Shown here in pieces: positions 1 through 5,158 of a stretch of DNA of 5,158 nt. The notes under the pieces are model-generated. The model was not told where the DNA came from. It did no database searches and was given only the letters and a program-made list of their open reading frames with translations. Position numbers and translations under genes: made by a program. This DNA comes from Burkholderiales bacterium. Its GTDB lineage: Bacteria > Pseudomonadota > Gammaproteobacteria > Burkholderiales > SG8-39. The stretch covers positions 1 to 5,158 of the forward strand of contig JAENXP010000238.1 in the NCBI GenBank assembly GCA_016649475.1, read 5' to 3'. Positions within the stretch are counted from its first letter, which is position 1, and the number at the start of each line of letters is the position of its first letter.

Positions 1-2
1 AA

Positions 3-1352
3 AAGGTCCTCATCGCCAACCGGGGCGAGATCGCCCTGCGCATCCAGCGCGCCTGCCGCGAGCTGGGAATCAAGACGGTCATGGTCCATTCCGAAGCCGA
101 CAGCGAGGCCAAGTACATAAAACTTGCCGACGAATCGGTTTGCATAGGCCCTGCGCCATCGACGGGCAGCTATCTCAACACCCCGGCGATTATCAGCGCG
201 GCGGAGGTGACTGATTCCGAGGCCATCCATCCCGGATACGGTTTCCTTTCGGAGAATGCTGACTTCGCCGAGCGGGTCGAGAAAAGCGGCTTCGTTTTTA
301 TCGGACCGCGCCCGGATACCATACGTCTCATGGGCGACAAGATCAGCGCCAAGGCGGCGATGGTCAAGGCAGGCGTCCCCTGTGTGCCCGGCGCTGAAGG
401 CGCACTGCCCGAGCAGAATGACGAAATCATCAAGATAGCGCGCAAAGTCGGCTATCCGGTGATCATCAAGGCCTCTGGCGGCGGTGGCGGGCGCGGTATG
501 CGCGTGGTGCATACGGAGGCGGCATTGCTGGCGGCGGTGAACCTGACGCATCAAGAGGCGCAGGCCGCTTTCGGCAATCCCGAGGTGTATCTGGAGAAAT
601 TCCTTGAAAATCCGCGCCACATCGAGATTCAGGTGCTCGCCGACGGATTCAAGAATGCCATATACCTGGGCGAGCGCGACTGCTCCATGCAGCGCCGGCA
701 CCAGAAAATCATCGAAGAAGCGCCGGCGCCGGGCATGACTGAACGCCAGCGCGTGCGCATCGGCGAACGCTGCGCCGAAGCCTGCCGCAAAATCGGCTAT
801 CGCGGCGTCGGCACCTTCGAGTTCCTGTACGAGGGCGGTGAGTTTTTTTTCATCGAAATGAACACGCGCATCCAGGTCGAGCACCCGGTCACGGAGATGA
901 TCACCGGCGTGGACCTGGTGCAGGAGCAGATCCGCGTCGCCGCGGGCGAAAAACTGCGCCTGCGCCAGCGCGACATAGTGCTGCGCGGGCATGCCATCGA
1001 ATGCCGCATCAATGCCGAGGACCCGTTCAAATTCACGCCTTCGCCAGGCCGTATTACCTCCTATCATCCGCCGGGGGGGCCCGGCATCCGTGTCGACTCG
1101 CACATCTACCATGGGTACTTCGTGCCGCCCAATTACGATTCCCTGATCGGCAAAGTGATCGCCTACGGCGAGACGCGCGATCAAGCCCTGCGGCGCATGC
1201 GCATCGCGCTTTCCGAGATGGCGGTGCAGGGAATCCAGACCAATATCCCGCTGCACCAGGAATTGCTGCTCGATGAACGTTTTGTCAAAGGCGGCACCAG
1301 CATTCACTACCTCGAGCAAAAGCTCGCGCAGCAAAAGCTCGAGAAAGGGTGA
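3..1352 (+). CDS. accC: Biotin carboxylase subunit of acetyl-CoA carboxylase (5' end cut by window)
   Basis: AccC carboxylates biotin on the carrier protein AccB, using ATP and bicarbonate, in the first half-reaction of acetyl-CoA carboxylase (cytoplasmic fatty-acid synthesis). The frame is open from base 3, starting [14 protein letters not shown]; by comparison with remembered E. coli AccC only about three residues (M-x-x) are missing. Numbering then matches E. coli with no visible indels to at least residue 338. An N-terminal biotin-carboxylase domain is followed by the ATP-grasp domain with the glycine-rich loop [11 protein letters not shown] (K159 onward), the E276 and E288 metal-ligand positions, and the catalytic stretch [11 protein letters not shown] (R292, E296). 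The C-terminal domain includes ECRINAEDP with R338. The protein ends in [20 protein letters not shown], close to the usual 449-450 residues. All key residues are present, so it is probably functional. prmA begins four bases after the stop, indicating one transcript. accB would be expected just upstream, outside the window. Confidence 0.98.
   Translation, partial: KVLIANRGEIALRIQRACRELGIKTVMVHSEADSEAKYIKLADESVCIGPAPSTGSYLNTPAIISAAEVTDSEAIHPGYGFLSENADFAERVEKSGFVFIGPRPDTIRLMGDKISAKAAMVKAGVPCVPGAEGALPEQNDEIIKIARKVGYPVIIKASGGGGGRGMRVVHTEAALLAAVNLTHQEAQAAFGNPEVYLEKFLENPRHIEIQVLADGFKNAIYLGERDCSMQRRHQKIIEEAPAPGMTERQRVRIGERCAEACRKIGYRGVGTFEFLYEGGEFFFIEMNTRIQVEHPVTEMITGVDLVQEQIRVAAGEKLRLRQRDIVLRGHAIECRINAEDPFKFTPSPGRITSYHPPGGPGIRVDSHIYHGYFVPPNYDSLIGKVIAYGETRDQALRRMRIALSEMAVQGIQTNIPLHQELLLDERFVKGGTSIHYLEQKLAQQKLEKG
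1315..1341 (+). repeat. Two 12-base direct copies at the 3' end of accC
   Basis: The 12-mer AGCAAAAGCTCG occurs at 1315-1326 and again at 1330-1341, a 15-base (five-codon) period. In the AccC frame it encodes the near-duplicate QKLA / QKLE in the last residues. The pair is bracketed by CTCGAG at 1311-1316 and 1338-1343. It is a small in-frame tandem duplication in a tail that varies between AccC proteins, so it is probably neutral. Confidence 0.8.
1344..1349 (+). promoter_or_regulatory. Ribosome binding site that supports the CTG start of prmA
   Basis: AAAGGG lies inside the last codons of accC, seven bases upstream of the CTG at 1357. This is good Shine-Dalgarno spacing. It favours 1357 over the ATG at 1273, whose only nearby purine-rich stretch (AGGA, 1258-1261) sits 11 bases away. 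Confidence 0.55.
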
Positions 1353-1356
1353 TCCC

Positions 1357-2250
1357 CTGGCTTGGGTATCGCTCATACTGCGTACCGACGCGCGCGTTGC
1401 CGATGAGCTGAGCGACGCGCTGCTCGAGCAGGGCGCGCTGTCCGTCAGTGTGGAAGACGCCAGCGCGGGCACCGTCGAGGAGGCGCCGCTGTACGGCGAA
1501 CCCGGCATGCCGATCGAAACCGCCTGGCCGCAAAGCCTGGTCACCGCACTGTGCGAGCAACATGCGGACCCCGCGCAGCTCATAGCTGCCGCCTGCGCAA
1601 AAATTGGACTGGCACTAGCGCCGCCCTGGCGTGTCGAAGCAGTGGCAGAGCAGGACTGGGTACGGCGCAGTCAGTCGCAGTTCGAGCCGATTCGCATCTC
1701 GGACAAGCTTTGGATAGTTCCATCCTGGGCGACCGCGCCTGACCCCGACGCAGTCAACCTCGTGCTCGATCCCGGCCTTGCTTTCGGCACCGGCAGCCAT
1801 CCCACTACGCGATTGTGTCTTCAGTGGCTGGAGCGAAACATTTGCGGAGGCGAGCGCGTTCTGGACTACGGCTGCGGTTCGGGTATATTAGCCATTGCCG
1901 CGCTGCGCCTGGGCGCGAGCGCAGCGCTCGGTGTGGACGTGGATCCGCTCGCGCTCCTCGCGGCGCAGGCCAACGCGCTGCGCAATCGGGTCGATGCCCG
2001 CTTTTTCAATACGGAGATGGCCCTTGATTTTCAGGCTGAGCTCGTGGTCGCGAATATCCTAGCCAATCCGCTGATACTGCTTGCGCCTTTGCTCGCCGGG
2101 TACGCCACGGGGAGTACAGGGCGCGTCGCGCTGTCGGGCATACTCAAGTCGCAGGCAGACGAGGTGATGGCGGCATACGCGCCCTGGTTTGCGATGCGCG
2201 TCGCAGACGGCGACGGGGACTGGGCGCTACTCGAGGGCTGGCGGCGGTGA
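1357..2250 (+). CDS. prmA: Ribosomal protein L11 methyltransferase
   Basis: PrmA uses S-adenosylmethionine to trimethylate amino groups of ribosomal protein L11 in the cytoplasm. From CTG 1357 the product is 297 residues (E. coli about 293). It starts M-AWVSLILRT, like family members that begin with M and a short beta strand. The N-terminal substrate-binding domain covers about residues 1-120. The linker and catalytic domain carry LDPGLAFGTGSHPTTR (138-152), SAM motif I LDYGCGSGILA (D170) and NILANPL (233-239), the family form of the methyltransferase NPPY-like motif. A longer frame opens at ATG 1273, with a TTG at 1282, but those 28 extra residues are a Ser/Lys-rich shadow of the accC tail. 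No ATG, GTG or TTG lies near 1357, so CTG is inferred. The gene sits four bases after accC, and its stop overlaps the next start, implying translational coupling. Function is very sure; the exact start is not. Confidence 0.95.
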   Translation: MAWVSLILRTDARVADELSDALLEQGALSVSVEDASAGTVEEAPLYGEPGMPIETAWPQSLVTALCEQHADPAQLIAAACAKIGLALAPPWRVEAVAEQDWVRRSQSQFEPIRISDKLWIVPSWATAPDPDAVNLVLDPGLAFGTGSHPTTRLCLQWLERNICGGERVLDYGCGSGILAIAALRLGASAALGVDVDPLALLAAQANALRNRVDARFFNTEMALDFQAELVVANILANPLILLAPLLAGYATGSTGRVALSGILKSQADEVMAAYAPWFAMRVADGDGDWALLEGWRR

Positions 2251-3065
2251 TCACCCGCTGTCCTTCCTGTCGCACCCGTTTTCGTGTGAGCACGGAGCAG
2301 CTGGCCGTGCGCGCCGGGCAGGTGCGCTGCGGCAAATGCGGCCGGATATTCGATGCGCTCGAATATCTCATTGAGGAAAACGCCCTGGCGGCCGAATCCG
2401 CCGAGACGCAGGAGCCCATAACTGTGGCCAGCGCAGTCGTCGAGGCGCAAGCGATGGGCATCGAAGCCGGAATATCCGAGCCGGTGATCCCTGTGCCGGC
2501 ACCGCCCGCAAGCGTCGAACCCGAGGTCGAGTTCGGCGCAGACTCGTTCGATTTCGGACCGATTGCGGCCGCGGATCCTGCCGGCCGCCCACGGCGCTGG
2601 CCCTGGCTGTTGGGTGCGATCCTGTTGCTATTGATATTGCTTGCGCAGGCGGCGTATCAATACCGCAGCGCCATCATCGTGCTTTTCCCCGAAGTCAAAC
2701 CCTATGCGGCCAAATTGTGCGCGACCCTGGGATGCGAGCTGCCGCTGCCGCGGCGCATTGAGCTGACGAGCATAGAAGCTTCAGATCTGCAGGCCGACAC
2801 GACCAATCCGAACATCATGGTGCTGACGGCGACGCTCAAGAATCGGGCCATTTTCGATCAACAGCTGCCCATGCTTGAACTGACGCTCACCAACGCGCAG
2901 GACCAGCCCTTGGTGCGGCGCGTACTTACGCCGCAGGACTACATCGGTAACGCCGCCAAGGCACAGGTCGGATTCGCCGCCAATACCGAAATGGTGATCA
3001 AAGTTTTCATCGAAGGCTCGCAGGTCAAGGCCACAGGCTACCGTCTGTATCTTTTCTATCCTTGA
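2247..3065 (+). CDS. Zinc-ribbon, single-pass membrane protein with DUF3426 domain
   Basis: This is a 272-residue protein of unknown function. Residues 1-36 form an MJ0042-type zinc finger with CPSC (C5, C8) and CGKC (C28, C31), the four expected zinc ligands. Residues 40-113 are an acidic, Ala/Pro/Glu-rich linker, probably disordered. RPRR at 114-117 precedes one hydrophobic helix (about 118-137), which by the positive-inside rule puts the zinc ribbon in the cytoplasm and the rest in the periplasm. The C-terminal part matches the DUF3426 style: LCATLGCELPLPRR with C158 and C163, then a beta-rich domain ending in GYRLYLFYP. The two periplasmic cysteines could form a disulfide. The start is GTG, overlapping the prmA stop as GTGA, with GAGGG at 2233-2237 nine bases upstream. 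The accC-prmA-this gene order recurs, as I recall, in betaproteobacteria. A regulatory or envelope-linked role is possible, but nothing here shows one. Confidence 0.93.
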   Translation: MITRCPSCRTRFRVSTEQLAVRAGQVRCGKCGRIFDALEYLIEENALAAESAETQEPITVASAVVEAQAMGIEAGISEPVIPVPAPPASVEPEVEFGADSFDFGPIAAADPAGRPRRWPWLLGAILLLLILLAQAAYQYRSAIIVLFPEVKPYAAKLCATLGCELPLPRRIELTSIEASDLQADTTNPNIMVLTATLKNRAIFDQQLPMLELTLTNAQDQPLVRRVLTPQDYIGNAAKAQVGFAANTEMVIKVFIEGSQVKATGYRLYLFYP

Positions 3066-3102
3066 ATATTCGTTGCAAGATTCATTGTGCAGCGGGGCGA
3101 TC

Positions 3103-3136
3103 CAGGGGGTAGGCGCGGATTATCCCCTGATTTTGT
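3103..3136 (+). terminator. Probable intrinsic terminator ending the accC-prmA-DUF3426 run
   Basis: CAGGGGGTA (3103-3111) pairs with TATCCCCTG (3121-3129) as a nine-pair stem including one G-T wobble, around a nine-base loop. It is followed by A and then TTTTGT (3131-3136). The hairpin begins 38 bases past the stop of the DUF3426 gene. The T-run is short, so termination may be partial. Confidence 0.55.
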
Positions 3137-3229
3137 AAGCGGCCGCGGGGCGACTTCGGGTATCCTCAACGGCTTTTGAAGCGGCGCGCTGAGCCATTCG
3201 CGCTGCGCACAACGACGGAATATCAAACC
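3137..3229 (+). other. 5' leader of the PfkB kinase gene, no clear promoter
   Basis: This is the remaining gap before the kinase ATG. TATCCT at 3161-3166 could be a weak -10 element, but no -35 sits at normal spacing: TTGTAA at 3133-3138 is 22 bases away. A TTG at 3176 is in frame with the kinase but would add 18 residues with no family counterpart. A promoter is expected here if the upstream terminator works, yet none can be assigned with confidence. Confidence 0.3.
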
Positions 3230-4165
3230 ATGCGCATTCTGCTACTGGGCTCAATTGCCTACGACAATATAATGGTGTTCGAGGGACGATTTCGCGAACA
3301 CATCCTGCCTGACCAGATTCACATGCTTAACGTGGCTTTCCTGGTGCCGGCTTTGCGGCGCGAATTCGGCGGCTGTGCCGCCAACATCGCCTACAATATG
3401 CGCCTGCTGGGCGGGCAGCCGCTGATCATGGCCACGGTGGGCGAGGACGCCGAATCCTACTACCGACGCTTTGATGCGCTAGGCATAGCGCGCACGCACG
3501 TGCGCGAAGTGGCAGGCACTTACACCGCGCAAGCCTTCATCACGACGGATCTGGATGACAACCAGATCACCGCGTTTCATCCGGGGGCGATGGGGCACTC
3601 GCATCTCAACAGCGTCTCCGCGGCGGGCGAGGTCGGCCTTGCCATCGTTTCCCCCGACGGACGCGAAGGCATGCTGCAGCACGCGCGCGAACTGAAGGAA
3701 GCGAACATTCCCTTCGTGTTCGACCCCGGCCAAGGCCTCCCCATGTTTTCCGGCGCCGAGTTGCTCGAGTTCGTGAAACTTGCGAGCTATGTTGCAGTCA
3801 ACTCGTACGAAGGCAAGATGCTGGAAGAGCGGACCGGTTCATCGATCGCGAACCTGGCGCAAAGGGTGGAAGCACTGATCGTTACCCATGGCGCCAAGGG
3901 CTCGGAGATCCACACGGGCGGCCAGCGCCTGGAGATCCCCTGCGTCCAGGTGGATGAAATCGTCGATCCGACCGGATGCGGCGATGCCTATCGCGCCGGT
4001 CTGCTCTACGGCATCGCCGAGGGCATGGATTGGCGCTCCATCGGCCAGCTCGCTTCGCTCATGGGGGCGATCAAGATAGGCGCGCGCGGCGGGCAGAATC
4101 ACCGGGCAACCCGTGCCGAAATCGAAGGGCTCTATCGGCAGCATTTTGACGCGCAACTGGGATAA
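3230..4165 (+). CDS. PfkB-family kinase, adenosine kinase (AdoK/CbhK)-like
   Basis: This is a 311-residue ribokinase-fold (PfkB) kinase that transfers phosphate from ATP to a sugar or nucleoside hydroxyl in the cytoplasm. The N-terminus MRILLLGSIAYDNIM, then GRFREHILPDQIH and FLVPALRREFGGCAANIAYN (GG at 47-48), closely follows the mycobacterial adenosine kinase Rv2202c as I remember it (GSIATDHLM, GRFSEQLLP, GGVAGNMA). NSYE (191-194) is the family N-x-x-E magnesium-linked motif. DPTGCGDAYRAG (from 246) is the PfkB signature, with catalytic base D252. ATG 3230 is chosen because the family starts right before the first beta strand; GGA at 3217-3219 is a weak ribosome site about 10 bases upstream. 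The gene stands alone between a terminator-like hairpin and a convergent gene. Adenosine is the likeliest substrate by resemblance, but ribose or another nucleoside cannot be excluded, so no gene symbol is given. Confidence 0.93.
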   Translation: MRILLLGSIAYDNIMVFEGRFREHILPDQIHMLNVAFLVPALRREFGGCAANIAYNMRLLGGQPLIMATVGEDAESYYRRFDALGIARTHVREVAGTYTAQAFITTDLDDNQITAFHPGAMGHSHLNSVSAAGEVGLAIVSPDGREGMLQHARELKEANIPFVFDPGQGLPMFSGAELLEFVKLASYVAVNSYEGKMLEERTGSSIANLAQRVEALIVTHGAKGSEIHTGGQRLEIPCVQVDEIVDPTGCGDAYRAGLLYGIAEGMDWRSIGQLASLMGAIKIGARGGQNHRATRAEIEGLYRQHFDAQLG

Positions 4166-4194
4166 CGGTTAGGCCGTCGCGATTTTTCGCCAGC

Positions 4195-4275
4195 ATGGCA
4201 CTTGCGGCCGCGGCATCCGTGCTACTGCCGGCAGTGCCAATTCCAGTTCAGGCAGCGTCTAATCCAACACCCTGA
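4195..4275 (+). other. 26-codon signal-peptide-like micro-ORF (possible gene remnant)
   Basis: ATG 4195 opens MALAAAASVLLPAVPIPVQA followed by ASNPTP and a TGA at 4273-4275. The peptide has a hydrophobic core and a VQA-A cleavage-like end, as in Sec signal peptides. Reading upstream in the same frame adds VRPSRFFAS, which would supply a basic N-region, but there is no standard start codon there and an in-frame TGA lies at 4147-4149. No Shine-Dalgarno sequence sits in front of the ATG. It may be the decayed start of a secreted-protein gene or pure chance in Ala-rich, GC-rich DNA. Confidence 0.2.
4196..4239. repeat. Inverted repeat containing a perfect 12-base palindrome
   Basis: TGGCACT (4196-4202) is complementary to AGTGCCA (4233-4239). 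Inside the right side, ACTGCCGGCAGT (4224-4235) is a perfect palindrome. It lies between convergent genes and inside the micro-ORF. No T-run follows on either strand, so terminator function is not supported, and no known operator is recognised. Confidence 0.35.
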
Positions 4276-4291
4276 CGCAGGGTAGCGTTTT
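4269..4291 (+). terminator. Possible terminator of the PfkB kinase gene
   Basis: ACCCTG (4269-4274) pairs with CAGGGT (4278-4283) as a perfect six-pair, GC-rich stem around a three-base loop. AGCG and then TTTT (4288-4291) follow. It lies about 100 bases past the kinase stop, before the convergent HIT gene. The stem is compact and the T-run is short and offset by four bases, so the call is tentative. There is no matching T-run on the minus strand. Confidence 0.4.
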
Positions 4292-4314
4292 GCACGCAAT
4301 GCCCGCAAAAACGC
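4285..4314. repeat. Imperfect inverted repeat downstream of the HIT gene
   Basis: GCGTTTTGC (4285-4293) faces GCAAAAACGC (4305-4314), complementary apart from one extra A, with 11 bases between. It sits just after the HIT stop on the minus strand and overlaps the T-run of the hairpin at 4269-4283, so the two structures may compete in RNA. No T-tail follows on either strand. A processing or transcript-end stabilising role is only a guess. Confidence 0.3.
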
Positions 4315-4320
4315 CGGATT

Positions 4321-4734
4321 TCATTCCAGCGCAGCGCGCAGCCTGGCGGCATTGGCTTCCAGTTGATCACGCGGCGGATTTTTCGCCGGCCAGGTGAGGC
4401 GCATGCCGTCTTTGTCGTATCGCGGCACCAAGTGCAGATGGAAGTGATACACCGTCTGGCCCGCGGCGACGCCATTGGCTTGATATAGCGTCAATCCCTC
4501 GGGCGCGTAGGCCTTGTTGATCGCCCGCGCCACGCGCGCCGCGGTTTGGAACGCCGCGGCAGCGAGCCGGCCATCCAGAGCGTAAATATTTTCTGCATGC
4601 GGTTTCACGGTCACGAGCACGTGGCCGGGGTTCACCTCGCCGATATCCATGAAAGCAAGCGTTAGTTCGTCTTCGTGCACCTTGGTCGAAGGTATGCGTC
4701 CGGCGACGATGCCGCAAAATACGCAATCAGTCAT
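4321..4734 (-). CDS. HIT-family (HINT-type) nucleotide hydrolase
   Basis: This is a complete 137-residue histidine-triad protein of the type that hydrolyses adenosine phosphoramidates, acyl-AMP or dinucleoside polyphosphates to AMP in the cytoplasm. It starts MTDCVFCGIVAGRIPS; C4 and C7 are the zinc-binding pair seen in many bacterial members, probably completed by H46 and a triad histidine. NPGHVLVTVKPH (35-46) and QANGVAAGQTVYHFHLHLVPR (85-105) follow, with the triad H97-F-H99-L-H101-L-V and nucleophile H99 by family knowledge. An excellent ribosome site, AGAGGAG (4741-4747, minus strand), lies six bases before the ATG. The gene is 75 bases downstream of apaH on the same strand and converges on the PfkB kinase. 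The natural substrate cannot be read from the sequence. It is about the usual length for stand-alone bacterial HIT proteins, and no defect is visible. Confidence 0.96.
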   Translation of the reverse strand: MTDCVFCGIVAGRIPSTKVHEDELTLAFMDIGEVNPGHVLVTVKPHAENIYALDGRLAAAAFQTAARVARAINKAYAPEGLTLYQANGVAAGQTVYHFHLHLVPRYDKDGMRLTWPAKNPPRDQLEANAARLRAALE

Positions 4735-4809
4735 GAATTGCTCCTCTTTTCGATCGGACCATTAAACGCGCCGGTCTGCGCTTACCGCGTCCAGGGGCGC
4801 GCCTTCGCG
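4735..4809 (-). other. Spacer between apaH and the HIT gene
   Basis: This 75-base gap holds the HIT ribosome site and, on the minus strand, TTTAAT (plus 4761-4766), which resembles a -10 box but has no -35 at normal spacing. GCGCG/CGCGC (4797-4810) can form a small hairpin over the apaH stop, but no T-run follows. Read-through from apaH into the HIT gene is therefore plausible. Confidence 0.35.
4741..4747 (-). promoter_or_regulatory. Strong ribosome binding site of the HIT gene
   Basis: Read on the minus strand this is AGAGGAG, six bases before the ATG at 4734-4732. It is the strongest Shine-Dalgarno sequence in the window. It fixes the HIT start and allows efficient translation independent of apaH. 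Confidence 0.85.
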
Positions 4810-5157
4810 CTATTCTCCCGGCACTTGGCACTGCTCGCACGGGACCTGGAACAGCTTGCGGTCCTCGAGCCGCACCGCGCTCAAGCTTCCTCCCCAAACA
4901 CAGCCGCTATCCAAAGCCAACAGGTCGGGCCGCAGCTTCAACCCGAGCGTGGACCAGTGACCGCAGACGAGCGTGTGATCGCGGCTGGCGCGCCCGGGCG
5001 CGTCGAACCAGGGGAAAAACCCCGGTGGCGCGTTGGCCGTCTCGCCTTTGGTGCGCAACTCTATGGTGCCATCGGCAGTGCAAAAACGCATTCTCGCCAT
5101 CGAGTTGACGATCACGCGCAAGCGGTCGGCGCCGCGTAAGCTCTCGCTCCAGGCATC
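4810..5157 (-). CDS. apaH: Symmetrical Ap4A hydrolase, C-terminal part (5' end beyond window)
   Basis: ApaH splits diadenosine tetraphosphate into two ADP in the cytoplasm, keeping this alarmone low and acting on Np4-capped RNA. About 115 C-terminal residues of a normally 270-280-residue protein are visible. The frame continues to the window edge as DAWSESLRGADRLRVIVNSMARMRFC, aligning with remembered E. coli ApaH ([24 protein letters not shown]). Next come PGFFPWFD, the CGHWSTLG motif (GHW at 4954-4962, including a probable metal-binding histidine) and LDSGCVWGGSLSAVRLED (first ten residues at 4885-4914), a family hallmark. The N-terminal phosphoesterase motifs (GDVHG, GNHD) lie outside the window. 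A TTG at 5119-5121 is not the start, since homology continues past it. The C-terminus ends soon after KLFQVP with a short tail, slightly shorter than in E. coli. The HIT gene follows 75 bases downstream, probably in the same transcript. Confidence 0.95.
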   Translation of the reverse strand, partial: DAWSESLRGADRLRVIVNSMARMRFCTADGTIELRTKGETANAPPGFFPWFDAPGRASRDHTLVCGHWSTLGLKLRPDLLALDSGCVWGGSLSAVRLEDRKLFQVPCEQCQVPGE

Positions 5158-5158
5158 G

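Noticed and set aside
843..850. Run of eight T in accC as a frameshift or sequencing error
   Set aside because: The frame continues correctly through [10 protein letters not shown] into the conserved catalytic stretch, and numbering stays level with E. coli AccC.
1273..1356. Longer prmA reading frame from ATG 1273 (28 extra residues)
   Set aside because: The extension lies wholly inside accC, is a Ser/Lys-rich out-of-frame reading of the accC repeat, has poor ribosome-site spacing and no family counterpart.
2031..2461. Long minus-strand open frames across the prmA/DUF3426 junction
   Set aside because: They are antisense to two well-supported genes, show no recognisable motif, and are expected in GC-rich DNA.
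3176..3229. TTG 3176 as the start of the PfkB kinase
   Set aside because: It adds 18 residues ahead of the MRILLLGSIA start typical of the family, and no ribosome site lies upstream of it.
4761..4766. TTTAAT (minus strand) as a -10 box for the HIT gene
   Set aside because: There is no -35-like hexamer at 16-18 bases; the nearest, TGGACG, is about 21 bases away.
4797..4810. GCGCG/CGCGC hairpin at the end of apaH as a terminator
   Set aside because: The stem is only five pairs and is not followed by a T-run on the minus strand.
4675..5139. 154-residue plus-strand open frame
   Set aside because: It is antisense to apaH and the HIT gene start, both supported by strong motifs; its sequence shows no recognisable domain.
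1..5158. CRISPR array, mobile element, tRNA or riboswitch
   Set aside because: No regularly spaced repeats, transposase or integrase motifs, cloverleaf-like sequence or recognisable riboswitch core was seen on either strand.

Overview
This looks like an ordinary chromosomal housekeeping segment of a GC-rich proteobacterium, most likely a betaproteobacterium. That placement is an inference from the PrmA sequence style (for example SVSVEDA, QDWVRxxQSQFEPI, GSHPTTRLC) and from the remembered gene order accC - prmA - zinc-ribbon/DUF3426 - PfkB kinase. No species can be named from the sequence alone. There are no insertion sequences, phage genes, CRISPR repeats, tRNAs or rRNAs, and nothing in base or codon use stands out as foreign.

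Left part, plus strand (bases 3-3065): a tightly packed three-gene run. It begins with accC (biotin carboxylase of acetyl-CoA carboxylase), which lacks only about its first three codons. Four bases later comes prmA (methyltransferase for ribosomal protein L11), probably starting at a rare CTG codon. An inner-membrane protein with an N-terminal zinc ribbon and a periplasmic DUF3426 domain follows, its GTG start overlapping the prmA stop (GTGA). A hairpin with a short T-run at 3103-3136 probably ends this transcript.

Middle, plus strand (3230-4165): a complete PfkB-family kinase that resembles the bacterial adenosine kinase / CbhK type more than a sugar kinase. It has its own 5' leader and is probably a separate transcript.

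Right part, minus strand (4321-5157): two genes that converge on the kinase. A complete HIT-family protein (HINT type, with HFHLHLV) lies downstream of the C-terminal part of apaH (Ap4A hydrolase), which runs off the window edge. The 155-base convergent gap holds two inverted repeats and a 26-codon reading frame that looks like a detached secretion signal.

Together, the left run serves fatty-acid synthesis and ribosome modification, while the kinase, HIT protein and ApaH all plausibly act on adenine nucleosides, nucleotides or dinucleotides. I found no convincing novel multi-gene system. The items most worth a second look are the CTG start of prmA, the uncharacterised zinc-ribbon/DUF3426 membrane protein, the adenosine-kinase-like specificity of the PfkB protein, and the signal-peptide-like micro-ORF.
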